Shown one piece after another: positions 23,884 through 33,073 of a stretch of 64,000 bases of DNA; position 1 is the first letter of the stretch; every line of letters begins with the position of its first letter. The notes beneath the pieces are model-generated. The model saw only the letters and a program-made list of their open reading frames with translations. It was not told where the DNA came from and did not search any database. Location: the NCBI RefSeq assembly GCF_018861005.1, contig NZ_JAHKQL010000016.1, forward strand, positions 186,001 through 250,000, given 5' to 3'. The position numbers and the translations under genes were made by a program. This DNA is from Polaribacter vadi. Its GTDB lineage: Bacteria > Bacteroidota > Bacteroidia > Flavobacteriales > Flavobacteriaceae.

Positions 23884-24678
23884 ATGTCTTTTAATGATAA
23901 AATTATCTGGATAACTGGTGCTTCCTCAGGAATAGGAAAAGCATTAGCTATTGAATTGTCTAACCAAAATGCAAAACTGATTTTATCATCTAGAAAAAAA
24001 GAAGGTTTAGAATTGGTAAAAAACCAATGTAAAAATAAAGAGGATGTAAAAATTGTTATCCTAGATTTAGAAGATTATTCTAATTTACAGCTAAAAGCTG
24101 ATGAAGCTATTGCTGCTTTTGGTAAGGTTGATATTCTAGTAAATAATGGAGGTATTAGTCAACGTTCTTTAGTCTCAGAAACAAATATAGAAGTTGATAA
24201 ACGTATAATGGATATTAATTATTTAGGAACTGTGGCTTTAACAAAAGCTATTTTACCACATTTTATCAAAAATAAAAAGGGTCATTTTGTTGTAACTACA
24301 AGTATTGTTGGTAAAATAGGAACTCCTTTACGTTCTAGTTATGCTGCTAGTAAACATGCTTTACACGGTTTTTTTGATAGTTTACGAGCAGAACAACATC
24401 AAAATAAAATTGATGTAACCTTGGTTTGCCCAGGTTTTGTAAATACCAATGTTTCTAAAAATGCATTAACAGGAAATGGAACTCCTCAACAAAAAATGGA
24501 TGTTGCTACAGAAAACGGAATTCAGCCAGAACGTTTTGCAAAACTTATGGTAAAAGCTATTAAAAATAAAAAAGAGGAAGTTTATATTGCTGGTGCAAAA
24601 GAGAAATTAGGTGTTTATGTAAAACGTTTTTTGCCTAAAATATTCTCTGTTATGGTTCGTAAATTGAGTGTTACTTAA
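23884..24678 (+). CDS. Short-chain dehydrogenase/reductase
   Basis: A 264-residue classical SDR. The dinucleotide-binding motif is TGASSGIGKA (11-20), NNGGIS (87-92) is the structural NNAG variant, and the catalytic residues are Ser140, Tyr153 and Lys157 (YAASKHAL). The substrate cannot be read from sequence; the C-terminal hydrophobic tail (KRFLPKIFSVMVRKLSV) resembles SDRs of the dehydrogenase/reductase 7 type that associate with membranes. The cofactor is probably NADP(H), given the basic residues after the second strand (SSRKKEG). Single gene. Confidence 0.9.
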   Translation: MSFNDKIIWITGASSGIGKALAIELSNQNAKLILSSRKKEGLELVKNQCKNKEDVKIVILDLEDYSNLQLKADEAIAAFGKVDILVNNGGISQRSLVSETNIEVDKRIMDINYLGTVALTKAILPHFIKNKKGHFVVTTSIVGKIGTPLRSSYAASKHALHGFFDSLRAEQHQNKIDVTLVCPGFVNTNVSKNALTGNGTPQQKMDVATENGIQPERFAKLMVKAIKNKKEEVYIAGAKEKLGVYVKRFLPKIFSVMVRKLSVT

Positions 24679-24789
24679 TCTAGAGTATATTAATTGTATT
24701 TATAAGTTAAAACCAATTATATAACTTTTGTTTATGTTTGATATTCTGAAGTAATTTATTACCCACAATTTTCTTTCTTTATTTTCATT

Positions 24790-25209
24790 TTAAAGTTTTT
24801 CTGAACGAATTTTTAACTCGTTATTCATTTGTTCAAAATGCTTTTTTGTTTTTTCTAAATTTTTTGAAAACAAATTAACCAATATTCCTGTAAAATTTTC
24901 ACTTTGCTCAAAAGTTGTAGTTCCGTTTTTATTATCAATTAGTTTAAATTTATGCTCGCCATCAAAAAGACCTTTAAACCAAAGGTAACCAAGCCATTTT
25001 AATTCTGTATTTTTATTAAATATTAATACAACAGGTTTAAAACTTAATCCTTGTAGTTTTATTTTAATTTGTTCACCAACTTTTACTTTTCCAGTAACTG
25101 ATGTAATAAAGGAATTCCATTCGCGGTAATTCTCAAAATCTGTAAGTATTTTCCAGATTTTCTCTTTACTTGCATTTATTGTTATCGAAGTTTTTATTTG
25201 TTTTGCCAT
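24790..25209 (-). CDS. SRPBCC-domain protein
   Basis: A 139-residue START/SRPBCC-like hydrophobic-pocket protein. The usual opening is TSITINASKEKIWKILTDFENYREWNSFI, and the middle strands end in GTTTFEQSENFTGI before a long C-terminal helix. Such proteins bind or modify lipids, polyketides or other hydrophobic ligands, but no ligand can be given. It lies 58 bp after the Crp/Fnr-family gene on the same strand and may be its target or operon partner. Confidence 0.8.
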   Translation of the reverse strand: MAKQIKTSITINASKEKIWKILTDFENYREWNSFITSVTGKVKVGEQIKIKLQGLSFKPVVLIFNKNTELKWLGYLWFKGLFDGEHKFKLIDNKNGTTTFEQSENFTGILVNLFSKNLEKTKKHFEQMNNELKIRSEKL

Positions 25210-25267
25210 AAGAATTTATTTATCAGGCAAAGTTCGTGTCAAATTAAATTATTACTCTTGATAAAAA

Positions 25268-25837
25268 TCAAGATTTTTTTTTATTTCTAATTCGACTAAA
25301 AGTTTCAGGAGACATTCCTAGCATTGATGCAATATATTGTAATGGAACGTGATTAAAAAGTTCTTTATGATTCTCGAAAAGCTTGTTATAACGTTCTTCT
25401 GAATTAAGAGATAAATGACTAAATACCCTATCTTCTAATTGAACAAAACAGCTAGCAATAAATTGTTTTTCCATTTCTGGCCAATTAGGTACTAACTTAT
25501 TCAAAAGCTTATAATTTTCTTTTTCTATTGTGTAAAGTTTACAATCTGTTAAAGCTTGAATATTCCATTTTGCACGTTGTTTAAAATTAAAACTGTACAA
25601 ATCTGTTATAAAATATCCTTTTGTTGAAATCCATTGAGTAATCTCTTTATTGTTTGCATTGGCATAAACTCTAATAAAACCACTTTGAACAAAACTCAGT
25701 TTTTCACAATAATGACCAGATTTTATAAAATATTCTCCTTTTTTTAGTTCACTTTCTTTGAATAAGGATGTTATATTATCCATATATTGATTTGTAATCC
25801 CAAAATAAGAAGTAATATATTTTTGTAATTCTGTCAA
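25268..25837 (-). CDS. Crp/Fnr-family transcriptional regulator
   Basis: A 189-residue regulator with an N-terminal cyclic-nucleotide-binding-type beta-roll (about 20-110; KKGEYFIKSGHYCEKLSFVQSG) and a C-terminal winged helix (VPLQYIASMLGMSPETFSRI). The classical cAMP-contact Arg/Ser pair is not evident, so the ligand may differ or be absent, as in many Bacteroidota members. It is upstream of the SRPBCC gene, probably in one transcript. Confidence 0.87.
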   Translation of the reverse strand: MTELQKYITSYFGITNQYMDNITSLFKESELKKGEYFIKSGHYCEKLSFVQSGFIRVYANANNKEITQWISTKGYFITDLYSFNFKQRAKWNIQALTDCKLYTIEKENYKLLNKLVPNWPEMEKQFIASCFVQLEDRVFSHLSLNSEERYNKLFENHKELFNHVPLQYIASMLGMSPETFSRIRNKKKS

Positions 25838-25882
25838 TTTCTTAGAGTTCTATTTTTCAATAAATTTAATATTGGATTTTGG

Positions 25883-26239
25883 CTAACTAAAATATTCTAA
25901 ACTTTCAAAATAAGTTACAATAGCTTCTTTCATTAATACAGTTTGTTCGCCAGGTTTTAAATTAGGTAATTCTGTAAGTGTTTTATAATGTGGCCAGCCA
26001 TCATCATCAAAATAATCGAATTCATAATAACCATAAGGTTCTAATAATTTACAAATGGCAATGTGCATCAGATTCATTTTTTCGTCTTTCTTAAACGCTC
26101 TATGACCTTGCCCTAATTCTTGAACACCAATTAAATAGATAATACCATCTACATTTAACTCATCACCTTCAGAAAAATCTGTAGTTAATTTATTAACCAA
26201 AAACGACCATTTTTCTTTTAAATTACTCTCTTTAGACAT
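25883..26239 (-). CDS. Conserved hypothetical protein
   Basis: About 118 residues, starting MSKESNLKEKWSFLVNKL; I prefer ATG 26239 over the ATG 27 bp upstream because conservation seems to begin there. Strongly patterned stretches include DGIIYLIGVQELGQGHRAF, LMHIAICKLLEPYGYYEFDY and DDDGWPHYKTLTELPNLKPGEQ. These have the look of a conserved Flavobacteriaceae family, but I cannot name a Pfam family or function. It is soluble with no signal peptide, and divergent from cvpA. Confidence 0.7.
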   Translation of the reverse strand: MSKESNLKEKWSFLVNKLTTDFSEGDELNVDGIIYLIGVQELGQGHRAFKKDEKMNLMHIAICKLLEPYGYYEFDYFDDDGWPHYKTLTELPNLKPGEQTVLMKEAIVTYFESLEYFS

Positions 26240-26319
26240 ATAAATATTTAAAGTGTAAAGATACAATCTGCATTTTTAATTTGTAAAAATTAGATGTAGA
26301 TTTACACAAATTATTTAGA

Positions 26320-26832
26320 ATGAATGTAATAGACATTGTAATTGCTGTAATATTAATTTTTGCTGCTGTAAGAGGTTTTATGACAGGTCTTTTTTCTTCA
26401 ATTGCATCTTTAGTTGCTATTGTAGCTGGTGTGTTTTGTGCTATACACTTTTCTTATTATGTAGAATATGAATTGAATGATTCTGTTTTAGAATGGTCTC
26501 ACCAAACTAATAAAATTGTAGCCTTTGCAGTTACTTTTCTGTTTGTAGTTTTGGCGATAATTTTTGTGGGTAAATTGCTTACTAAGTTAGCAGATATTAC
26601 TGCTCTAGGATTATTAAATAAAATTTTAGGAGCAATATTTGGTGCTTTAAAATGGTCTTTATTGCTAAGTGTTATTTTTTTATTGTTCGATAAATTTAAT
26701 AAAACAATACCATTTGTAGATAAAGAAATGTTAGATAGTTCTGTGCTGTATCATCCTGTAAAATCTATTGTACCTACTTTGTTTCCTGCAATTTTAGATG
26801 ACGATAATCCGTCTTTAAAGTTTATTAAATAA
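26320..26832 (+). CDS. CvpA family membrane protein
   Basis: A 170-residue inner-membrane protein of the CvpA/colicin V production family. It starts with the typical NVIDIVIAVILIFAAVRGFMTGLFSSIASL, and four hydrophobic segments are visible (about 3-20, 25-45, 65-85, 98-120). The C-terminal 50 residues are polar. Members support envelope stress resistance and, in some bacteria, purF expression; the molecular role is unclear. Single gene ended by a strong terminator. Confidence 0.88.
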   Translation: MNVIDIVIAVILIFAAVRGFMTGLFSSIASLVAIVAGVFCAIHFSYYVEYELNDSVLEWSHQTNKIVAFAVTFLFVVLAIIFVGKLLTKLADITALGLLNKILGAIFGALKWSLLLSVIFLLFDKFNKTIPFVDKEMLDSSVLYHPVKSIVPTLFPAILDDDNPSLKFIK

Positions 26833-26843
26833 GTTTCTATACT

Positions 26844-26876
26844 AAAAAAGGCTTGCAATTATTGCAAGCCTTTTTT
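26844..26876. terminator. Bidirectional terminator between cvpA and carbonic anhydrase
   Basis: GGCTTGCAA (26850-26858) and TTGCAAGCC (26862-26870) form a 9-bp GC-containing stem, flanked by six A's on one side and six T's on the other. It ends both converging transcripts. Confidence 0.95.
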
Positions 26877-26892
26877 ATACTGTAAATTAAAT

Positions 26893-27528
26893 TTATAGTA
26901 AAGTAACTTTTCCACTACTTAAGTGATAAACACCTCCTATAATTTTAATTTCACCATTTTCTTCCATTTCTTTAAGAATAGGGCTTTTTTCTCTTATTCT
27001 GTCTATTGTTAAACTAACATTGTTTTCTATTGTTTTGTTTACAAAATCAGAATTAGAAGAATCATGCTTTCCTTTAATTTGAGATTCTGATAGTTTTACT
27101 GCAGGTTGAATATTGTCTAACAAAGAAGTTATATTTCCTAGTTCTACATGATCGCAAGCTGCTTTTACAGCTCCACAACTTTCATGACCTAAAACCAAAA
27201 CTAGTTTGCTTCCTGCAACTTTACAAGAATACTCCATGCTTCCTAAGATATCAGTATTTTCGAAATTACCTGCTACTCTTGCTACAAATACGTCTCCAAT
27301 AGTTTGATCGAAAATTAATTCTACTGGTACTCTAGAATCTATACAAGAAAGTACAATTGCTTTTGGATGTTGCCCCTCTACAGTTTGTGAGATTAATGCT
27401 TTATGGTCTATAGTATGTACTTCGTCTCTAATAAAACGAGCATTACCTTCTATAAAATCTTGTAACACTTTCATTGGTGTTAATTGATCTTGTACTTCTT
27501 TTGTTATGGCTAAATTTCTATGTGGCAT
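26893..27528 (-). CDS. Beta-class carbonic anhydrase
   Basis: A 211-residue beta carbonic anhydrase, interconverting CO2 and bicarbonate in the cytoplasm. Zinc ligands are Cys62, His115 and Cys118 (VLSCIDSRVP, LGHESCGAVKAA), with the Asp64-Arg66 dyad next to the first Cys. It is 33 bp downstream of a SulP transporter gene on the same strand. This SulP/carbonic-anhydrase pairing suggests bicarbonate uptake or pH/CO2 homeostasis rather than sulfate uptake. Confidence 0.93.
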   Translation of the reverse strand: MPHRNLAITKEVQDQLTPMKVLQDFIEGNARFIRDEVHTIDHKALISQTVEGQHPKAIVLSCIDSRVPVELIFDQTIGDVFVARVAGNFENTDILGSMEYSCKVAGSKLVLVLGHESCGAVKAACDHVELGNITSLLDNIQPAVKLSESQIKGKHDSSNSDFVNKTIENNVSLTIDRIREKSPILKEMEENGEIKIIGGVYHLSSGKVTLL

Positions 27529-27561
27529 AATAAGTTTTTTTAATTTAATTCGTAATTTCTT

Positions 27562-29163
27562 TTAACTTAAACTGATATTAGACTTTGGGTTTTCATTAAA
27601 AAACTTAAAAAAGCTTTCTGGGTTTTCTAAAACACCTCTTTTAGACACTAATTTAATATCAATATTTCTTTCTTTTGCTTTAAAAAGAAAATCATCTAAA
27701 ATTTCTATAATATCATTATCCAAATATCTTGTAGCTATTAAGTTTATTTCTAGATAAGTATCTTTTGGTAAACTATCTAATTCTTTTAAAATAGCACCTT
27801 TGTTAAAAAAGGTAACTTCTTCTGCAAGAGTCATTTTAATTTTATGTTTTCCATTACTCTTATCTTCAATATGTAAAAAGTGTGAGTTTTGGTAACTCTT
27901 TATTAAAATAACAATTATACCAACTAATAAACCTAAACCAATTCCGTATAATAAATCTATAAAAACAATACCTAAAACAGTTATTGTAAATGGTATAAAT
28001 TGTTTCCATCCAAGATCGTACATTTTTTTAAATAATGCTGGTTTTGCTAATTTAAACCCAACAATAAATAAAATTGCTGCTAAAACAGAAAGAGGAATTT
28101 TATTTAAAAGTGTTGGAATTAAAATTACGGAAATTAATAATAAAAGACCATGAATAATCGCTGCTAATTTTGTTCTACCTCCAGATTGTATGTTAGCAGA
28201 ACTTCTAACAATTACTTGTGTTATTGGCAAACCACCAATAAGACCAGAAATTATATTACCTGTACCTTGAGCAAATAATTCTCTATTTGTTGGTGTTACA
28301 TTTTTATGCGGATCTAATTTATCTGTAGCTTCTACACACAATAAAGTTTCTAAACTAGCTACTAGAGCAATTGTAAAGGCTGTAACCCAAATTGTAGGAT
28401 TTGTAATTGCAGAGAAATCTGGAAAATTAAATTGACCTAAAAAGCTGTTAAAATCGTCTGGTACAGGAACAGCAACTAAGTGATCTGCAGAAATATTCAT
28501 ATTACTGTCTTTGGTAAAAATATAGAAGATTATACCCACAGCAACAGCAACTAAAGGTCCTTGTATAATTTGAAAAATCTTTCCTTTTTTAGATAATACA
28601 TTAGACCATAAAAGTAATATTAACATAGATATTAAAGCAATAACTGTTGCACCAATACTAACATTACCACTAATTAAAGCGTTTATTGCTTTTAATAGTT
28701 CTGTTAAGGTGTTTTCACCATCTATTTGCAAAAAGGCAAAATCTCCTTGAGGATCTTTGTCCATACCAAAAAAGTGAGGAATTTGTTTTAAAATGATAAT
28801 GATTCCAATACCTGTTAACATTCCTTTTATCACTGATGATGGAAAGTAATACCCAATAATTCCGGCTTTTAAAAGACCAAAAATTAATTGAATTACTCCA
28901 CCTAAAACTACAGCAACTAAAAAACTTTCGTATCCTAAATTTTGTATTGCAGTAAATACGATAGCAGCTAAACCTGCTGCTGGTCCACTAACGCCAATTT
29001 TAGAGCCAGAAAGTGCACCTACTATAGTACCACCAATAATTCCAGCAATTAAACCAGAAAATAATGGTGCTCCACTTGCTAGTGCTATACCTAAACATAA
29101 AGGTAGTGCTACAAAAAACACTACAATACTTGCAGGTAAGTCATTTTTTAAATATTTAAACAT
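27562..29163 (-). CDS. SulP family anion transporter, probable bicarbonate type
   Basis: A 533-residue SulP/SLC26-type transporter with about 12 hydrophobic segments. Visible signatures are SIVVFFVALPLCLGIALASGAP at the first helix, SKIGVSGPAAGLAAIVFTA at the substrate-binding half-helix and GLIGGLPITQVIVRSSANIQ. The C-terminal about 95 residues form a STAS domain (LAEEVTFFNKGAILKELDSL). Linked to a carbonic anhydrase, so bicarbonate with Na+ or H+ is the best substrate guess; sulfate or other anions remain possible. Confidence 0.9.
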   Translation of the reverse strand: MFKYLKNDLPASIVVFFVALPLCLGIALASGAPLFSGLIAGIIGGTIVGALSGSKIGVSGPAAGLAAIVFTAIQNLGYESFLVAVVLGGVIQLIFGLLKAGIIGYYFPSSVIKGMLTGIGIIIILKQIPHFFGMDKDPQGDFAFLQIDGENTLTELLKAINALISGNVSIGATVIALISMLILLLWSNVLSKKGKIFQIIQGPLVAVAVGIIFYIFTKDSNMNISADHLVAVPVPDDFNSFLGQFNFPDFSAITNPTIWVTAFTIALVASLETLLCVEATDKLDPHKNVTPTNRELFAQGTGNIISGLIGGLPITQVIVRSSANIQSGGRTKLAAIIHGLLLLISVILIPTLLNKIPLSVLAAILFIVGFKLAKPALFKKMYDLGWKQFIPFTITVLGIVFIDLLYGIGLGLLVGIIVILIKSYQNSHFLHIEDKSNGKHKIKMTLAEEVTFFNKGAILKELDSLPKDTYLEINLIATRYLDNDIIEILDDFLFKAKERNIDIKLVSKRGVLENPESFFKFFNENPKSNISLS

Positions 29164-29243
29164 TGTATAATATATTATTTCTAAATTTTATTATTTAGAT
29201 AGATTTGTTAAAAAAAAGATAATGATGTAATTGTTCTATGAAA

Positions 29244-29543
29244 TTAAAACAATTGTTTTGGTGGTGGAGTATTTACTTCTAAGTATTTAGAAGCATATTT
29301 ATGAAAAGAAACAATTGTTTTGCTTCTTTTTAAGTAAATTTTTTCTGAAAACGTAGGTTTGTTTTCAAAGGTATTTATCTTAATTTCAAAATCTTTGGTA
29401 GCTTCTTCTTTGTTTTCTTCTTCTTCGTTTAAATCAATAAATATAGCAACCTCCTTACTATCATCTATTAAAGAAATAAGAGATGGTGCTATGAGATAGC
29501 CTAAAAGAATGGCTGTAAAAAAACATACAATTAAAGATTTCAA
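29244..29543 (-). CDS. Hypothetical membrane-anchored protein
   Basis: A 99-residue protein with a single N-terminal hydrophobic helix (KSLIVCFFTAILLGYLIAPSL) followed by an acidic stretch (EEEENKEEATKD) and a polar tail ending NTPPPKQLF. It is predicted to be bitopic, with its tail in the periplasm. No family is recognised. It sits between the SulP operon and the Bat operon on the same strand, 68 bp after the batE stop, and could be read through from the Bat operon. Confidence 0.5.
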   Translation of the reverse strand: MKSLIVCFFTAILLGYLIAPSLISLIDDSKEVAIFIDLNEEEENKEEATKDFEIKINTFENKPTFSEKIYLKRSKTIVSFHKYASKYLEVNTPPPKQLF

Positions 29544-29611
29544 TGAAATAGCCTTTATTTTTATGCAAGATAGTAAGAAAAATAAAATGTATTGTTAAAT
29601 AAAGAACAAAA

Positions 29612-30364
29612 TTAGTTGAGTTCTTTTACCTCGTCTGCAATAATCCAACCGAGTTTACCATCTGCTATTTTAATTTTTTTCCAATCATCTATAGCGTCTA
29701 AAACCACAACTTTTGTGCCTTCGTGTAAAGTAAAAACTTCTTCAGAATTTAAAGTGGGTGCATTCCTTACCTCTGTTTTTTCAGCAAAAACAATTGCTAC
29801 TTTATTGTTTTTTGCAAAAGTATATTGATTGTAAGTTATAAAAAAAGAAAATATTAAGAGGATAAAACTCAATGAACTCGTTATAAAATAAAAACGTTTT
29901 TTTGATGGAGTTGATGCAAAATAGAAGAACAAAAAGAAAATACCACCTAAAAAAGAAAATATTATTGCAACTATTGCCCATTGATTGTAAGACAGTTTTT
30001 GCAAAATATTAATGTTAATTTTCTGAAATACAGTTTTAGGAAGCTCTTCAATATTATCTAAAGCCAATCGTTTTGCAAAAACTAAATTGTTCTGTACATC
30101 TTCATTTAAAGGGTTTAAAAGTAAAGCTTTTTCGTAATAATAAATAGATGGTCCAACTTTGTTAAGTTTATAGTAAGCGTTTCCTAAATTATAAAATAAT
30201 TCAGATGACACTAAACCTTGGTTTTCTATTTTTTTATACAATTCAATAGCTTCTGCTAATTGCTCGTTTTTGTATAATTCGTTTGCGCTTTTAAAAAGTT
30301 CTTCTGTGTTTTGAGCAATCACAGAATTGGCAATTATCAATAATAAAAAAAGGATTTTTTTCAT
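29612..30364 (-). CDS. batE: BatE: TPR and SH3 domain protein of the Bat operon
   Basis: A 250-residue protein: a signal peptide (KKILFLLLIIANSVIAQ), two or three TPR units (residues about 20-100; LFYNLGNAYYKLNKVGPSIYYYEKALLLNP), two membrane helices (about 130-190) and a C-terminal bacterial SH3 domain (KVAIVFAEKTEVRNAPTLNSEEV onward). This layout is BatE of the Bacteroides aerotolerance operon. It starts one base after the batD stop codon and is the last Bat gene. It probably scaffolds the VWA complex at the inner membrane. Confidence 0.85.
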   Translation of the reverse strand: MKKILFLLLIIANSVIAQNTEELFKSANELYKNEQLAEAIELYKKIENQGLVSSELFYNLGNAYYKLNKVGPSIYYYEKALLLNPLNEDVQNNLVFAKRLALDNIEELPKTVFQKININILQKLSYNQWAIVAIIFSFLGGIFFLFFYFASTPSKKRFYFITSSLSFILLIFSFFITYNQYTFAKNNKVAIVFAEKTEVRNAPTLNSEEVFTLHEGTKVVVLDAIDDWKKIKIADGKLGWIIADEVKELN

Positions 30365-30365
30365 C

Positions 30366-32186
30366 TTATAACTGTTTATCTAATTCAACGATTACTTGTT
30401 TAGCTCTTTCAAACTCTTGCTTCATTTCTGTATCTGTTACAGGTGTATAACGTGCAAAATCAGAAGCTTTTAAAACATCTATAAATTGCTTAATAGTTGT
30501 TTCATCTATATTTTTTTCTGCTAAAATTTTAGTAATATTTTCTTTACTGATGTCACTGGTTTCAATATTTAACTTTGCTTTTAAATAGTTATGTAAAGCA
30601 CGCTCTAAAGCTTCATAAAAAGCCTCTTTTTTACCTAACTGCTTTTGAGCTTCTGATAAATATTTTCTAGCTAATTTTTCTGCTTTTCTTAATTTAATTC
30701 CAACAACATCACTATTACGCTTTTCGTTGTTTCTGGCTATTAAAATACCAATAGGAATCATTAACAAAGGCAATAAAAGTAAGATGTAAAACAAGTAAGA
30801 TTTATAAAAATCTTTGGTTTCATTGGTTACAAAATCACTCTGTGTTTGTATGTATCTAAAGTTTTTACCTGTAGAAACTACTGCTTTTTTATTTACAGAA
30901 TTAGAGTTACTTGTTACTAGTTCTTTGCCTTCTGTAACATCAACATATAAATCATCTGTATTTATTGTTTCGTATTTTTTAGACTTAGGATTAAAATAAG
31001 AAAAACCAACACTTGGCAATTTGTATTTACCTTTATATTGTGGTACAACAGTATAGGTGTCAGTTACAGAACCAGATAAACCATCTGTAGCAATTCTTAC
31101 ATTTTCTTTTCTTTCTGGTTGATATTTTTCTAATTCTGAAGGTGTTTCTACAGTTGGTAATTCAAATAATTTAAGGTTTCCTTTACCAGAAACTGCCACT
31201 TTTATTTGAGAAGATTCATTTGCTTTTAATACTTCTTTACTTAAAGAAACATCAAAATTAAATTGACCAACAGCGCCAGTAAAATTCTCTGGTTTGCCTT
31301 CTAAAGGTAAACTTTTAGGGCTTATTATTTTTTTAGCAGATGCAAATTCTTTTCTTATGTTTTTTGTAATTACGTTTCCAAAAAAATCGGCTCTACCTGT
31401 AGGAACTCCAATTACAATATCCATTTTCATTGGATCTAAGGAGAGTTTACCTGTTTTAGTAGGTATTAAAAGCGCTTTTTGAAGTACAATATATCTATAA
31501 TCTTCGCCATTGTATTTTCCCATTTTTACAGGAAAACCATTTACTTTTATTTCTTGATTCCAAAAACCATTGTATTGAGGTGCTTCTGTTACAGAAGTAT
31601 CGTAAACACTTACGTTTTCGCTAACATACAATCTGTATTCTACATAAATACCTTCGCCTACATAAGGTCTAGATTTAGATATTTCTGCAACTAAATGAAT
31701 ATTTTGTTGCGCAATATAATCTGGGTCATTTGGGTTTTCTGGTATATCTATTGGGTCTAAAACAATAATTTTCATCATTTTAGAATTAATAGTAGCACCA
31801 TTGTATTTTATACTTGCTGGGCCAATAATAAGCTCTCCTTTTCTTTTGGGTTTTAAGATGTATGTGTACGATTTAGAAAAACTTACTTTACCATTTACCC
31901 ATGATTGATTAATAAGGTGGCTAGGCCCTTGAATAACTTTAAAATTGGTAAATTTTGGTGGCGTAAAATCGTCTGCACCTTGTTTATTTACAGAAAATTC
32001 TATTCTTAAACGTTGGTTTAACCCTAGTTTGTTTTTACTAACATTTACTTCTAATTCCGTGTTTTGGGCATAGAAAGAAAAGGTTAGTAAGCTAAAAAGT
32101 AAGAGTAAAAAGCCCTTTCTAACTCCACCAAAAGCGAAGAAAGTTTTATTTAAAAAAAGCTTCTTAATATAATTTTTATAATTCAT
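30366..32186 (-). CDS. batD: BatD: large periplasmic protein of the Bat operon
   Basis: A 606-residue BatD-family protein. An N-terminal hydrophobic segment (LLLLFSLLTFSFYAQ) follows a 25-residue basic leader. Several immunoglobulin-like periplasmic repeats follow (residues 45-430), the first with ELEVNVSKNKLGLNQRLRIEF, then a membrane helix (about 458-478; FYILLLLPLLMIPIGILIA) and a cytoplasmic tail of 125 residues. BatD is required for the Bat complex in aerotolerance; the biochemical role is unknown. It is preceded by batC and followed by batE. Confidence 0.88.
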   Translation of the reverse strand: MNYKNYIKKLFLNKTFFAFGGVRKGFLLLLFSLLTFSFYAQNTELEVNVSKNKLGLNQRLRIEFSVNKQGADDFTPPKFTNFKVIQGPSHLINQSWVNGKVSFSKSYTYILKPKRKGELIIGPASIKYNGATINSKMMKIIVLDPIDIPENPNDPDYIAQQNIHLVAEISKSRPYVGEGIYVEYRLYVSENVSVYDTSVTEAPQYNGFWNQEIKVNGFPVKMGKYNGEDYRYIVLQKALLIPTKTGKLSLDPMKMDIVIGVPTGRADFFGNVITKNIRKEFASAKKIISPKSLPLEGKPENFTGAVGQFNFDVSLSKEVLKANESSQIKVAVSGKGNLKLFELPTVETPSELEKYQPERKENVRIATDGLSGSVTDTYTVVPQYKGKYKLPSVGFSYFNPKSKKYETINTDDLYVDVTEGKELVTSNSNSVNKKAVVSTGKNFRYIQTQSDFVTNETKDFYKSYLFYILLLLPLLMIPIGILIARNNEKRNSDVVGIKLRKAEKLARKYLSEAQKQLGKKEAFYEALERALHNYLKAKLNIETSDISKENITKILAEKNIDETTIKQFIDVLKASDFARYTPVTDTEMKQEFERAKQVIVELDKQL

Positions 32187-32243
32187 AACAGATTCTCAAA
32201 AGTATGATTTTTCTTCTCTTTAATTAACAATTAAAGAAAGGTG

Positions 32244-33068
32244 TTACCAATCTTTTTCTTGTTTTATTTTTTTGCCTTTAGCTTTTTTGGCATTCATTTT
32301 CTTTTGTGTCTTTTTTTCCTCGTTGTTTAAGCTTTCTAACAATTGCTTAATTTGTTGAGGAGACATTTTTCCTTGTTGTGGTTTAGGCTTTTGTTGCTGA
32401 TCTTTTTTATCATCTTTATTAGGATCTTTGTTTTTGTCTTTATCCTTATCTCCTTTACCATCTTTATCCTTGTCGTCTTTATCTTTTTTGTCTTTATCAT
32501 CATCACCATCCTTCTTATCTTTATCTTTGTTTTTGTCGTCTTTATCCTTATTATCCTTGTCTTTGTTGTCCTTATTGTCTTTATTATCGTCTTTGTTGTC
32601 CTGGTTTTGTTTGTCTAACAATTTTTGAGCAACTGCCAAATTATATCGAGTTTCATCATCATTTGGGTTGTTTCTTAACGAGTTTTTATAAGCATCTACT
32701 GCTGCCTGATAATTTTTGGTTTCCATCATAGAATTACCTAAATTATGGTAAGCTTCTGCTTTAGAAGATTTATCCTCGGCAGTTTTTGCAGAAAGTTCGT
32801 ATTGTGGTGCAGCCTCTTTAAAGTTTTTATTTTGATATAAAGCATTTCCTAAATTGTAACTTGCTTTATCGTAACTAGCATTATTACCTAACGCTTTTTG
32901 ATAGGCAACAGAAGCATCTGTAAATTGTTTTTGTTCGTACAATTTATTGCCTTGTCTTACCATTTTTCTTGCCTTACGTTGCTGGGCAATTGAATCTTTT
33001 TGTGCTGTAATTTCTTTTGATGAAAACAGCATTAAGCAAATAACGAGTATGTTTAAAAATATTTTCAT
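32244..33068 (-). CDS. batC: BatC: TPR protein with Asp/Lys-rich tail
   Basis: A 274-residue exported TPR protein: signal peptide (MKIFLNILVICLMLFSSKEITA), then three TPR units (residues 38-150; YNLGNALYQNKNFKEAAPQY, YHNLGNSMMETKNYQAAVDA). Residues about 153-223 are an almost pure Asp/Lys stretch (for example DNKDNKDNKDKDNKDKDDKN), then a Gln/Lys-rich end. The D/K stretch is zwitterionic and probably disordered; such a linker may keep the TPR domain away from the membrane or bind metal ions. The family position, between batB and batD, identifies the protein. Length of the linker probably varies between strains. Confidence 0.82.
   Translation of the reverse strand: MKIFLNILVICLMLFSSKEITAQKDSIAQQRKARKMVRQGNKLYEQKQFTDASVAYQKALGNNASYDKASYNLGNALYQNKNFKEAAPQYELSAKTAEDKSSKAEAYHNLGNSMMETKNYQAAVDAYKNSLRNNPNDDETRYNLAVAQKLLDKQNQDNKDDNKDNKDNKDKDNKDKDDKNKDKDKKDGDDDKDKKDKDDKDKDGKGDKDKDKNKDPNKDDKKDQQQKPKPQQGKMSPQQIKQLLESLNNEEKKTQKKMNAKKAKGKKIKQEKDW
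32400..32612 (-). repeat. Low-complexity Asp/Lys-coding region in batC
   Basis: About 213 bp coding residues 153-223 of BatC, consisting of irregular GAT/GAC and AAA/AAG repeats. The opposite strand is therefore a long run of Phe, Ile, Val and Leu codons without stops. This explains spurious reading frames on the plus strand here. Confidence 0.9.
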
Positions 33069-33073
33069 TTTAA

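Noticed and set aside
32343..32628. Long hydrophobic reading frames on the plus strand
   Set aside because: They are the mirror of the Asp/Lys-coding repeat of batC; composition is almost only Phe, Ile, Val, Leu and Ser.
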